Below are positions 19,001 to 24,601 of a stretch of 24,743 bases of DNA, piece after piece. Every line of letters starts with the position of its first letter. Position 1 is the stretch's first letter. Made by a program: the position numbers and the translations under genes. The notes under the pieces were generated by a model that saw only the letters and a program-made list of their open reading frames with translations, made no database searches and was not told where the DNA came from. Source of the DNA: Priapulus caudatus (Eukaryota > Priapulida > Priapulimorpha > Priapulimorphida > Priapulidae); assembly GCF_000485595.1 (NCBI RefSeq), contig NW_014577672.1, positions 163,229-187,971 of the forward strand, read 5' to 3'.

Positions 19001-19531
19001 ATTTTCAAAGTCTGGGAGCGCAAAGCGGTCGCTGGCTGATCGCGGTAGGTGTGACAGGGGTATTAGTTTCACAAGTTTGCCGCCTGAGAGAATTACCTCT
19101 CACTTATATCTCACACAAGTTATATCTCACACTTATATCTCACACAAGACACAACTAAGATTACATATTACATTTACATTTCGCAATTGCACACATGCAT
19201 TCGGAAAAGAAACAAATATTCATCTACTCTACAACCCCAGCCTTATGAAATATTAAAAGCTCCGGGGCCCTATTATCGTTTAGGTGCCATTATACCACGT
19301 GTAAGCGAGTAAGTTACTACCTTGCTGATGACTATATTGAGGTACCTTGGTTCTCTCTGCCAATCCCTCGAGTCCCACCCATGCACGCTCAGTTGGGCCT
19401 CGGTCAGGTCGTTTCAGTTTGTGCTTGTGAATATTCACGTCAGTTTTGAAGTCCGGTAGATCAGGACGGTACCAGCGCGAGGCTATCAGCGGCCGACAAG
19501 CCCTCGCTCCCCTGCTGCTGATGCATAGCAT
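6887..19531 (-). CDS. ArsS-like radical SAM/Cys-rich protein, eight coding exons (whole-gene entry)
   Basis: I assembled this gene by joining 19531-19346, 18270-18069, exon 3, exon 4, 10122-9919, 9491-9350, 7631-7474 and 7038-6887. Clean exon 3 and 4 sequence comes from 24601-24410 and 24107-23994. Phases match at all seven junctions, giving 449 residues. Visible features are an N-terminal Arg/Ser-rich presequence, CX3CX2C (C150, C154, C157) for the 4Fe-4S cluster that cleaves S-adenosylmethionine, the family signature DITGGAPEL (191-199), DRCNLT, SLPCYTAQN, DLVYNPLG, TNMPIKRF, DCDFNQQL, and a C-terminal NHCFGCTSGMGSSCQG. The family (with a DUF3641-type C-terminal domain) includes ArsS, which in bacteria attaches the 5'-deoxyadenosyl group to dimethylarsenite during arsenosugar synthesis. 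The family call is strong; arsenic chemistry and mitochondrial location here are inferred. The ~130-residue N-terminal extension exceeds bacterial members. Confidence 0.88.
7258..7440. repeat. ~21-22-bp degenerate repeat in intron 7, near the exon 7 donor
   Basis: About eight units related to CTGCACGTTACAAGACACCA run through the intron between exons 7 and 8. The array ends some 35 bp from the exon 7 donor at 7473. An open frame on the plus strand (7067-7480) runs over it and is an accident of the repeat. Confidence 0.75.
7474..7631 (-). CDS. Exon 7 of the ArsS-like gene
   Basis: The acceptor is GTTCATAG|GGGAGAG and the donor CTGA|GTAAGC; 158 nt. It encodes GEMEEYMQLL, SLMCVDTLSVAWNGKIYDCD and FNQQLDMPL (residues 348-399). 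Cys371 and Cys386 are the first two of six C-terminal cysteines. The DCDFNQQL block is near-invariant in this family. A degenerate ~21-bp tandem repeat starts soon after the donor. Confidence 0.93.
8560..8904. repeat. Interspersed repeat with DR1 motifs and CGGA-microsatellite tail
   Basis: An internal direct repeat is visible: GTCGAGCCGTTAAGATTTGT at 8705 and GTCGAGCGGTTAAGATTTGT at 8831. The 3' end is a clean GGAC/CGGA array (8867-8904). Two nuclear-receptor type direct repeats lie inside (8628-8640 and 8746-8758). Layout with a microsatellite tail suggests a short retroelement or satellite-tailed MITE; I cannot decide. Confidence 0.6.
8628..8640. promoter_or_regulatory. DR1-type nuclear-receptor motif
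   Basis: TGACCT G TGACCT is a perfect direct repeat with one-base spacing, the arrangement bound by RXR, COUP-TF or HNF4-type dimers. A second near-perfect site, TGACCTTTGACCC, is at 8746-8758. Both are inside an interspersed repeat within intron 6, so function is only a possibility. Confidence 0.35.
9350..9491 (-). CDS. Exon 6 of the ArsS-like gene
   Basis: The acceptor is TTTACCAG|GTGCTT and the donor CG|GTAAGA; 142 nt, entering in phase 1 and leaving in phase 2. It encodes AYLPPPQAELEQKYKEELW and FNKLFTITNMPIKRFADHLF (residues 301-346). The LPPPQ and TNMPIKRF blocks are characteristic of the family, after the barrel and before the Cys-rich C-terminal part. Confidence 0.93.
9730..9900. repeat. 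Weak ~22-bp repeats next to the exon 5 donor
   Basis: Degenerate copies around CTTCCGAAGACAGAACAGGC recur about every 20-24 bp between the exon 5 donor (9918) and 9730. Similarity is loose and the copy number is about six. It is listed because it mirrors the clearer array on the other side of exon 5. Confidence 0.45.
9919..10122 (-). CDS. Exon 5 of the ArsS-like gene
   Basis: The acceptor is TTCTCGGTAG|GTCAAG and the donor CTAG|GTAAGA; 204 nt, phase 1 at both ends. It encodes QEDLVDFLAEH, then ASLPCYTAQNVNMQRGSGVF, then YGREGTGLEMDLVYNPL, the conserved middle of the ArsS-type radical SAM barrel (residues 233-299). The first codon completes the Gly of LEPG from exon 4. Degenerate 21-22-bp tandem repeats lie on both sides within about 20 bp of its splice sites. 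Confidence 0.92.
10124..10375. repeat. 21-bp tandem array abutting the exon 5 acceptor
   Basis: About twelve degenerate units of 21 bp, plus-strand consensus near YTCTTAAACACAAGAGCAGC. In sense orientation the units are pyrimidine-rich and end in AG (for example GCTCTTGTTTTAG, GCTTTTGTGTTTAAG). The unit nearest the exon, GCTCTTGTGTTCTCGGTAG, is the functional polypyrimidine tract and acceptor. Period and unit boundaries were judged by eye. Confidence 0.8.
10572..10663. repeat. AGC/AGT trinucleotide microsatellite, left part
   Basis: Imperfect AGCAGT and AGCAGC triplets run into the target duplication of the foldback element and continue beyond it at 10887-10945. They create poly-Leu, poly-Ala or poly-Val-Ala open frames on both strands that are not genes. 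Confidence 0.9.
10673..10886. mobile_element. Foldback element with telomere-like core and 9-bp target duplication
   Basis: Inverted arms start GCTGAAAGGGTCGTTGTCGT and continue through ATCAGGTAGTACATATATG; the right arm mirrors this at about 10840-10886. The core at 10769-10806 is about six TTAGGG units. Perfect 9-bp direct repeats AGCAGTAAC flank it (10664-10672 and 10887-10895). The element sits in a CAG/AGC microsatellite within intron 4, so a chance match of the flanks is possible but the exact ends make insertion likely. Confidence 0.75.
10887..10945. repeat. AGC trinucleotide microsatellite, right part
   Basis: This continues the microsatellite split by the foldback insertion, with up to about seven AGC units in a row near 10904-10923. 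Confidence 0.9.
10946..11244. other. Unassigned intron 4 sequence
   Basis: Unique-looking sequence lies between the CAG microsatellite and the 37-bp array. I checked the minus strand for an ArsS-type exon and found none; exon 4 is at the far end of the array. Confidence 0.5.
11245..16299 (-). repeat. Splice-donor-derived 37-bp minisatellite, long noisy copy (intron 4)
   Basis: This is a head-to-tail array of roughly 135 units (length divided by 37). The plus-strand consensus reads CTAGCTACTCACCTGTCTGC followed by ATCAGTGATGTCACATC. On the gene's sense strand each unit contains CAG|GTGAGTAGC, identical to the exon 4 donor; a common variant reads CAG|GTGGGTAGC. Units differ by many one-base indels, probably from uncorrected long reads. 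The array fills most of the intron between exons 4 and 5. Confidence 0.95.
16300..16421 (-). CDS. Exon 4 of the ArsS-like gene, indel-disrupted copy
   Basis: This corresponds to the clean exon at 23994-24107 (114 nt there, about 122 here because of extra bases). The acceptor side (TATAAG followed by GTGCGC, for GTGGCGC in the clean copy) and the end at GCTAGAGC next to the minisatellite are visible, but the frame is broken several times. It is the exon from whose 3' end the adjacent repeat array derives. Coordinates are approximate because of the noise. Confidence 0.75.
16430..16727 (-). other. Intron 3 (A-copy), AT-rich
   Basis: A short AT-rich intron with TTATTTTATTATTTATTATC-type runs lies between exons 3 and 4. 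The corresponding intron in the second copy is 24108-24409 and has an ATT microsatellite at about 24268-24297. Both start GTAAA and end with TATAG (clean copy). Confidence 0.7.
16728..16929 (-). CDS. Exon 3 of the ArsS-like gene, indel-disrupted copy
   Basis: This is the collinear copy of the radical SAM motif exon. Aligned by eye with the clean copy at 24410-24601, it carries many one-base insertions and losses that break the frame, while the Cys-motif region, donor (CACTG|GTAAAC) and flanking intron remain recognisable. The indel-rich pattern resembles uncorrected single-molecule long reads more than a decayed pseudogene, where substitutions would dominate. Ends are approximate on the acceptor side. 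Confidence 0.8.
17580..17800. repeat. Interspersed repeat fragment with GACGGA tail
   Basis: This stretch of intron 2 holds a repeat-like sequence ending in TTGACAGACGGATGGACG and ACGACGGACGACG. Similar tetranucleotide GGAC tails end the repeat at 8560-8904, although the bodies differ. It lies inside the block missing from the second gene copy. Confidence 0.4.
17826..17945. repeat. Alternating purine-pyrimidine tract (TGTG/TGCA/CATG)
   Basis: Long runs of TGTGTGCGTGCATATGTGTG type dominate here and begin again at 24694 in the duplicate block. The alternating purine-pyrimidine composition can adopt Z-DNA. The minus-strand open frame over it (17728-17994) is low-complexity and not a gene. Confidence 0.8.
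18069..18270 (-). CDS. Exon 2 of the ArsS-like gene
   Basis: The acceptor GCGCAG lies at the high-coordinate end and the donor GCAG|GTTTGTA at the low end; 67 codons plus one base, ending in phase 1. The encoded stretch is highly charged (LTREERKKRQRALDNLGVP) and predicted helical, and reads as the linker leading into the radical SAM domain. Its last base G joins GA of exon 3 to form Gly130. An alternative in-frame Met is at 18240, but the frame stays open to the acceptor. Confidence 0.8.
18271..19345 (-). other. Intron 1 of the ArsS-like gene
   Basis: The intron runs from donor GTACCT to acceptor GCGCAG, phase 0. It contains the 420-bp Harbinger-like MITE (18643-19062) and, at 19085-19150, short repeats of TATCTCACACAAGT. 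I see no further exon. Confidence 0.6.
18643..19062. mobile_element. Harbinger-like MITE with TTA target duplication
   Basis: Terminal inverted repeats of about 26 bp start TACCCCTGTCACACCTACC at the left and mirror at the right end, with a one-base difference. The flanks are TTA (18640-18642) and TTA (19063-19065), the 3-bp TWA duplication typical of PIF/Harbinger elements. The 420-bp interior has no transposase but many short motifs such as GCGTAGTA and AGCGTAAT. It lies in intron 1. Confidence 0.75.
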
Positions 19532-19537
19532 GTTCAC
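19346..19537 (-). CDS. Exon 1 (first coding exon) of the ArsS-like gene, with putative mitochondrial presequence
   Basis: The exon is open from an acceptor-like CTTTCAG to a donor AAG|GTACCT, 192 nt. The ATG at 19531 follows 6 nt of apparent 5' UTR. The 62 residues begin MLCISSRGARACRPLIASRW: four Arg, no acidic residue in the first 20, hydroxylated and hydrophobic residues, as in mitochondrial targeting sequences. It ends phase 0 and joins exon 2 in frame. I do not recognise the segment from about residue 21 to 62 (rich in Lys, Arg and His), so this exon rests on open frame, splice signals, phase and position. An acceptor before the ATG implies an upstream non-coding exon that I cannot place. 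Confidence 0.6.
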
Positions 19538-19668
19538 CTGAAAGCATAACAAGACCCTGTACCTCTCTGTATTTATATCTGGACTCAGTTTACATGCAGC
19601 ATCCTCTCAATTTGTTGTAACTGCATTTATACAGGGTCTTACGTGCATGTCGCGTAAAAGCAAATCAT

Positions 19669-19768
19669 CCATAATATAATATATATATATAAATAATAAT
19701 AATTATAATATAATAAAATATAATATATATGATTATTTAGTATATTATATACTACACGCAATGTAGTG

Positions 19769-19806
<38 letters not shown>
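19669..19806. repeat. AT-rich tract ending in a TA dinucleotide array
   Basis: ATAATATAATATATATAT-type sequence ends in about eighteen TA units (19770-19806) directly against the hAT-like element that follows. Confidence 0.9.
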
Positions 19807-19812
<6 letters not shown>

Positions 19813-20620
19813 CCGGGCCTGACATTAAAGACTGCCCGATTGCCCAGGGCAAGTAGAATGGACGTTCGGGGAAGTGCAACGAGGGTCTAACTTTCCCGAT
19901 CGGGCAAGTGAAAAATTCTAAATGCACCAACAGTAAAAAGTCCAGTCAGTCTCCTGTGTATGTTATTCTGTTTATTATTTGTGGGTTTTTCAATAATCAC
20001 ATATACTAGTTGCAAAAATAAAGTCAAACGGTAGCTTACGTGTGGGGAATACATATTGGGCTGTAGTACATACGCACGTGAAACAGTGTATTACGGCTAG
20101 CGCAAATAGTGGAGTGTCTGTCTGTACGAGCGAGGAGGATCGATTGTTTATAGTATGTGAACCACGAATGCGAACCACGAAGTCTCTTGCGGTCGGGGTC
20201 TGCTGGCAAAGGCGGCATTGATTGAAGTATGGGGGGGGGCACACAATTGTTTCAGCGTGGTACTAATCACTACTAAAATGTAGGGAGTGGGCATTGCTGG
20301 ACTATGAGAGAGCAACAGCAAAACTCTTTCCTGGAATTGAGGAAAAATCTACAATCGGGAATGACACACGAGTGTGCCGGCAAGCAAAAATAAACGTGTG
20401 AATTTCATTACGAATTTCCATGGATTCCCGTTCTATAATCCTACGAGTCGTTGGTCCTACGGGTCTACGTAGGCATGCCCCCAGGCACACCCGCACACAC
20501 ACACACAGGCACGCATGCATGCACGAGCGCGCGCAGGCACACATGCAAGCAAGTTTCGGGCAAGTGAGATTGACATTGAGGTGAACTACAAGTGGGTTGA
20601 AAAATTAATGTCAGGCCCTG
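19813..20620. mobile_element. hAT-like non-autonomous element, 808 bp
   Basis: The right end reads, in inverse, CAGGGCCTGACATTAA; the left end matches with one difference at the second base. CAGGGCC/CAGGGCTC-ATTAA ends are known from hAT elements. Subterminal GGGCAAGT motifs occur at 19846-19853, 19902-19909 and 20557-20564. An 8-bp duplication is not evident, perhaps because the left flank is a TA array. The interior has a CA/CG-rich alternating tract (20484-20550) and no transposase. Confidence 0.6.
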
Positions 20621-20696
20621 ATACACGTGCCATATATATGCAATATAATCTGTCGCCTGGAGTTGCTAGCGTGTCACTGGTGTTATACTTAGGCTG

Positions 20697-20935
20697 CGAG
20701 GGTCTATGTCCCCCAGGGTACTGCCGGAACGTACCCTGGTACCAGAGCATATAAATCAATGTGATTTACATGCTCTGCTGGTACTATCTAATATGCCGGA
20801 CCGTACCTCGAAGCGCCTACTCCACTAACGAGTCTAGGGAGTCGCCTACACCTACTCCCTAACCCTATAACCCTAACCATATCAGATAGTTACCAGGGTA
20901 CGTTCCGGCTGTACCCTGGGGGACATAGACCCTAT
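20697..20935. mobile_element. Foldback element copy 2 with telomere-like core
   Basis: The arms start GAGGGTCTATGTCCCCCAGG and run through GGTACTGCCGGAACGTACC, mirrored at 20890-20930. The centre has CTACTCCCTAACCCTATAAC and CCTAACC, the complement of TTAGGG units. A small palindrome (AGAGCAT ... ATGCTCT, 20743-20777) is inserted in the left arm relative to the other copies. The target duplication is not clean. Confidence 0.75.
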
Positions 20936-21010
20936 GAGCTATACGCACCTAGCTTCCAATGCTGTGTCACTGCCGTTAAATAAACACGGTTATTACTAGA
21001 GCCGGTCTTA

Positions 21011-21355
21011 AACAAGCACTTGGAGCGTTTCAATAAAATATAATGCTAAATAAATACGAAATCTATTTACTACCAAAGTCTTAATGTTTCTATAGGTACT
21101 CTCTTTCACCTATTATTGCCGACAATTTTCTGTAAATCCCGTCCAAATGCTCATGTGCAACAAACGCTGGCGGCCGCCATTGCTCACGCTGCAACCAGCA
21201 TTGTTGCACATGAGCATTTGGACAGCATTTACAGGAAATTGTCGGCAATAATAGGTGAAAGAGAGTATAGAAACATTAAGACTTTGGTAGTAAATTAAAA
21301 TAGATTTCGTATTTATTTAGCATTATATTTTATTGAAACGCTCCAAGTGCCTGTG
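21011..21355. mobile_element. 345-bp foldback with 8-bp target duplication (hAT-type)
   Basis: Nearly perfect 160-bp arms (21011-21170 and 21195-21355) surround a 24-bp GC-rich loop containing GCGGCCGC. The ends include GCACTTGGAGCG and its inverse. Exact 8-bp repeats CGGTCTTA flank it (21003-21010 and 21356-21363), the length made by hAT transposases. The transcript of the element would fold into one long hairpin. Confidence 0.85.
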
Positions 21356-21363
21356 CGGTCTTA

Positions 21364-21730
21364 GGTCGGATTGCGATTGAATCCGTCTAAAGGCCCGTCT
21401 CCACACACGCAGCGCGGTACAAAACGCCACGGAAACGGCGCCGTTCACCACTACCGGCAAAGTTCAAATATATTAAATCTTATGGCGCAGTCTCCACTGA
21501 CACGGCACGGTGCCAGCCCAATTTCACGGCGATGGCAAAAGTCAAATATGAGTTTGACTTTTGCCGGATGCCGTGTATGCAGAAAGACAGTTGAACCAAT
21601 CAACGCGATTGTTTTTTCTCACGTGTTCTGCTCACGCCACCATCAGCCAATGGACAACAAGCACATGCATAAGTTCTGATCACTGAACCAGAGTGAACAC
21701 AATGCGCTCAGATACAATTCGCGGCGCAAA
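21364..21730. other. Probable degraded MITE sequence
   Basis: AAAGGCCCGTCTCCACACAC at 21390 resembles the AAGGCCCATTCACACC terminus at 2497. A perfect 13-bp hairpin GGCAAAAGTCAAA / TTTGACTTTTGCC lies at 21534-21565. The 102-residue plus-strand frame (21371-21679) has no recognisable domain. Confidence 0.4.
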
Positions 21731-22135
21731 CACACTTTCCTACCGGCCATAGCAGCGCCTGTATAAGCCTATGGGCATTACCGCTCGTGAATAATAGCTA
21801 ATTAATTAGACTAATCGTGCGTCAATAAACTCAAAACTCACAGGGATTATGGCTAAGACATGTGTCTACATGCATGTAGAATTCTAGAAACGTAACTCAA
21901 ATCGTTCGCAAGATATGATAGTTAAATACACTTTCCTACCGGCCACAGCAGCGCCTGTATAAGCCTATGGGCATTACCGCACGTGAATAATAGCTAATTA
22001 ATTAGACTACTCGTGTGTCAATAAACTCGAAACTGACAGGGATTATGGCCAAGACATGTGTCTACATGCATGTAGAATTCTACAATTATAACTCAGATAT
22101 GAAAGTTAAATACACTTTCTTACCGGCCATAGCGT
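21731..22135. repeat. ~190-bp tandem duplication, two copies plus a partial third
   Basis: The block beginning ACACTTTCCTACCGGCCA recurs at 21732, 21928 and 22112 (spacing 196 and 184). Copies share AGCAGCGCCTGTATAAGCCT, ATGGGCATTACCGC and GGGATTATGGC segments. The same start block occurs inverted near 22573-22590. Confidence 0.85.
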
Positions 22136-22379
22136 GATAGCGTGTGTGCAGGGGAGGGGGGGTGTTAACAGCTGTATACAATGCGCCCAGTACAGACAGT
22201 ACAGGCGGGCGCGGTAGGGGTGTACCGTAGTATGTGACGCTCGTTTTGGAGGTCCGTAGGAAATAGTAGCCATGCTCTTTTGTTTTCTTTTTGTTTCGCC
22301 TTGTAACCTGACACACATAACACAGTCTTACTAACTTACTACATTGCAAATTGTTTCAATCAAATGTTTCTGTGAGTGA

Positions 22380-22520
22380 CCGGGTTGTCCGCCATGTTTG
22401 TTTATTGCGACCGTTTTCGATGGGCGAGATGCGCAGACGACTACTGAGCATGCTGCGCATGCGGCCTTGCAAAACAAGAGGCGCCTGCCCGCATGCGCAC
22501 TTAGGAGCGTCCAGTTTTGG
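22380..22520. promoter_or_regulatory. CpG-rich candidate promoter with NRF1- and YY1-like sites
   Basis: TGCGCATGCGG (22454-22464) and its inverse-oriented partner CCGCATGCGCA (22489-22499) match the NRF1 core. GTCCGCCATGTTTG (22387-22400) matches the YY1 consensus on the minus strand. The region is CpG-rich compared with its surroundings and lies upstream of the ArsS-like gene, about 2.9 kb from the first coding exon. Direction and target gene are inferred. Confidence 0.35.
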
Positions 22521-22696
22521 GCGAGCGTCCAAATACTACGGTACAGGGGGTTCGGAGTCGGGTGCCGGCATATTGACCAGTAGGAAAGTGTATTTGCGCC
22601 CTGCGCAGGCCTGCGGCAACTGTACGCGGGCTATAGTACTAGAGCGACGCGTGAACTAGCTCTAGTAACTGTACGCGAGATATAGACGTATATGCT

Positions 22697-23275
22697 CATA
22701 GGGTCTATAGCTGCGTTCACACGTATACACGGCCTAGCTGGTATCGTACTTAGTTGGTGCTAAGTTCGGTTAAAATGCGTTCACACGAGATACACGAGAT
22801 TCGAGGCTTAGCTAGCTAGGTATAATATAGACTGGTAACCGGTCGACAGTTCCACGCGCTACACTAACGTCGTGCAGCGAACGGGTAGCAGTCTAGGTTA
22901 GCGCGCTACAGTTTCGCAATTCGAATTTCAAACAATACGCGGCCAGCGTGGTGCCGAATATATGCGGCTTAGTTGGCGCGGAATATGATTCCGCGCTAAG
23001 CAAGCCGGAGCAATCACGGCTAAGCAAGCGTGTGAACTCTTAAATACGGAACTAAAATCCTCGTGTGAACGCAGCTTATGTCACCCAGGGTACTGCCGGA
23101 ACGTACCCTGGTAACTATCTGATATGGTTAGGGTTAGGGTTAGGGTTAGGGTTAGGGAGTAGTCGTAGGCAACTCCCTAGACTCGTTAGTGGAGTAGGCA
23201 AGGTACGGGCGGGCATATTAGATAGTACCAGGGTACGTTCCGGCAGTAACCTGGGGGACATAGACCCTCTCAGCG
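22697..23275. mobile_element. Foldback element copy 3, interrupted by a MITE
   Basis: The left terminus (CATAGGGTCTAT, 22697-22708) is separated from the rest (TATGTCACCCAGGGTACTGC from 23077) by the 368-bp MITE. The core 23125-23157 has about five TTAGGG units next to GGAGTAGTCGTAGGCAACTC, also seen inverted in copies 1 and 2. The right arm ends GGGGGACATAGACCCTCTCA. Confidence 0.8.
22709..23076. mobile_element. 368-bp MITE with AGCTGCGTTCACACG termini
   Basis: AGCTGCGTTCACACG at 22709-22723 is mirrored at 23062-23076. TAT occurs on both sides (22706-22708 and 23077-23079), and removing the element plus one TAT restores the foldback terminus GGGTCTATGTC. Internal GCGTTCACACGAGAT repeats the end motif. 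It is non-coding. Confidence 0.8.
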
Positions 23276-23347
23276 TTACGCTGTTAGTGTTACTAGAGCT
23301 ACGCGTGAACATGCACGATATGGCACAAGTACACTTTCCCACGGGTC

Positions 23348-23681
23348 CAGGGCTCGAATTAACCGACGGCACCGACGGCAATTGCCGTAGGTGCCCCTAT
23401 CAATCGCCGTACTGCCCCTGAAAATCCAACCCGACCGACGGCAGTCACCTGCCTTGCCCTTTTGTGTAATTGCCGTCGGTGCCCTTTATTCTACTGCACT
23501 AGTTTCGTTTTTAGTCGAGTCAACATAACACGTGCGCGTGCGTGCTGTAGTTGCAATGATGAGCTTAAAACCGATAGTCGCAGGAGGGAATAATAACACT
23601 GTTACAGCATCGGATAATTATTTGCTCCTGATAGCGGGCATGTAAAATTTCTTGTTACTGTACTTCCATTGGCAGAAGGGG
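23348..23681. mobile_element. hAT-like terminus truncated by the assembly gap
   Basis: CAGGGCTCGAATTAACC starts at 23348, a hAT-type end. Subterminal CCGACGGCA and TTGCCGTCGG motifs recur several times to about 23485. The opposite end is not present before the 'n' at 23682. Confidence 0.5.
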
Positions 23682-23682
23682 N
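23682..23682. other. Ambiguous base 'n' marking a contig junction
   Basis: This is the only undetermined base in the window, at the point where unique sequence changes to a second copy of the minisatellite and of exons 4 and 3. It probably marks a join of contigs. Confidence 0.8.
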
Positions 23683-23683
23683 A

Positions 23684-23993
23684 CCCTAGCTACTCACCTG
23701 TCTCAATCAGTGATGTCACATCCTAGCTACTCACCTGTCTGCATCAGTGATGTCACATCCTAGCTACTCACCTGCCTACATCACTGATGTCACATGCTAG
23801 CTACTCACCTGCCTACATCACTGATGTCACATGCTAGCTACTCACCTGGCTCTAGCAGTGATGTCACATCCTAGCTACTCACCTGCCTACATCACTGATG
23901 TCACATGCTAGCTACTCACCTGGCTCTAGCAGTGATGTCACATCCTAGCTAATCACCTGCCTACATCACTGATGTCACACGCTAGCTACTCAC
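23684..23993 (-). repeat. Splice-donor-derived 37-bp minisatellite, clean copy
   Basis: About eight well-formed units of 37 bp run from just after the 'n' at 23682 to the exon 4 donor. Two unit types alternate near the exon: GCCTACATCACTG and GGCTCTAGCAGTG. The second equals the last exon bases (CACTGCTAGAGCC on the sense strand). Units farthest from the exon carry TCTGCATCAGTG, the type that dominates the long array. Regular spacing here argues that the indels in 11245-16299 are technical. Confidence 0.95.
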
Positions 23994-24107
23994 CTGGCTC
24001 TAGCAGTGCTGTCAGGTTACACCTGTCGATAATCTTCAGATCGGGACTCCACTTGCGTGCTTCCGACACGAGGTGACGAAATTCGGAGCACAGCTCGGGA
24101 GCGCCAC
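23994..24107 (-). CDS. Clean second copy of exon 4
   Basis: The acceptor is CATGTATAG|GTGGCG and the donor GAGCCAG|GTGAGT; 114 nt, open. It encodes GAPELCSEFRHLVSEARK and KIIDRCNLTALLEP. It supplies the GGAPEL and DRCNLT motifs that join exon 3 to exon 5 in frame. The 37-bp minisatellite begins directly at its donor, and its last ~20 nt are repeated in the array. Confidence 0.9.
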
Positions 24108-24409
24108 CTATACATGATGCACGATAGAATATACCAGCATTGCCATCTACGCAAAGTTTCATAAAACTACAATACAGTAATAAATGCTTAGATATTTTTG
24201 AATAGCAACGAAATTAGCTGTCGCTATTTTTTAATTTACTATGAAATAATAGTAATTAAAATAATAAAATTATAATTATTATTATTATTATTATTATGGC
24301 TACTGTTATTTTTTTCCATTTCAGCCATTTCAGGGGTGAATAAAAAGTCGAATAAAAATCTTTTTATTCACTCCTGTTAACATTATATTTATTATTTTGG
24401 TTTTTTTAC

Positions 24410-24601
24410 CAGTGATGTCCAGCGTATTAAAGTCAGGGCTGTTTTTAAGCACAACAAGGCATCTGTCCGTGGTCTCTCTGTTCATCATCTCTTTGCGCTT
24501 GGGTGAGGATTCGACATGGCAATGGTTGCACGCCTGGTTGCAGTAAATGCCTATGTTCAGCTGCAGGATCTCCACCTTGCTCTTTCTCAGCCATTTTTCT
24601 C
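24410..24601 (-). CDS. Clean second copy of exon 3 (radical SAM CX3CX2C exon)
   Basis: The acceptor is GTGACTACAG and the donor CACTG|GTAAAA; exactly 192 nt, phase 1 at both ends. It encodes WLRKSKVEILQLNIG, IYCNQACNHCHVESSPKRKE and LVVLKNSPDFNTLDIT. The three cysteines of CNQACNHC ligate the radical SAM 4Fe-4S cluster. The frame is intact, unlike the copy at 16728-16929. Its position upstream (in gene sense) of exons 1 and 2 is wrong for one linear gene, so this block is either a misplaced duplicate contig or a partial gene duplication. Confidence 0.9.

Noticed and set aside
19264-19290. Similarity of GGGGCCCTATTATCGTTTAG to GGGGCCTATTATCTTTTAGG at 681
   Set aside because: About 20 bp shared with no inverted partner or longer alignment; too short to call a repeat.
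22086-22349. First exon of the ArsS-like gene on the minus strand
   Set aside because: The frame overlaps the third ~190-bp repeat copy, has no family similarity, and I could not show a donor of fitting phase.
23125-23157. A chromosome end (telomere)
   Set aside because: Only five TTAGGG units, enclosed by inverted arms of a transposon with unique sequence on both sides.
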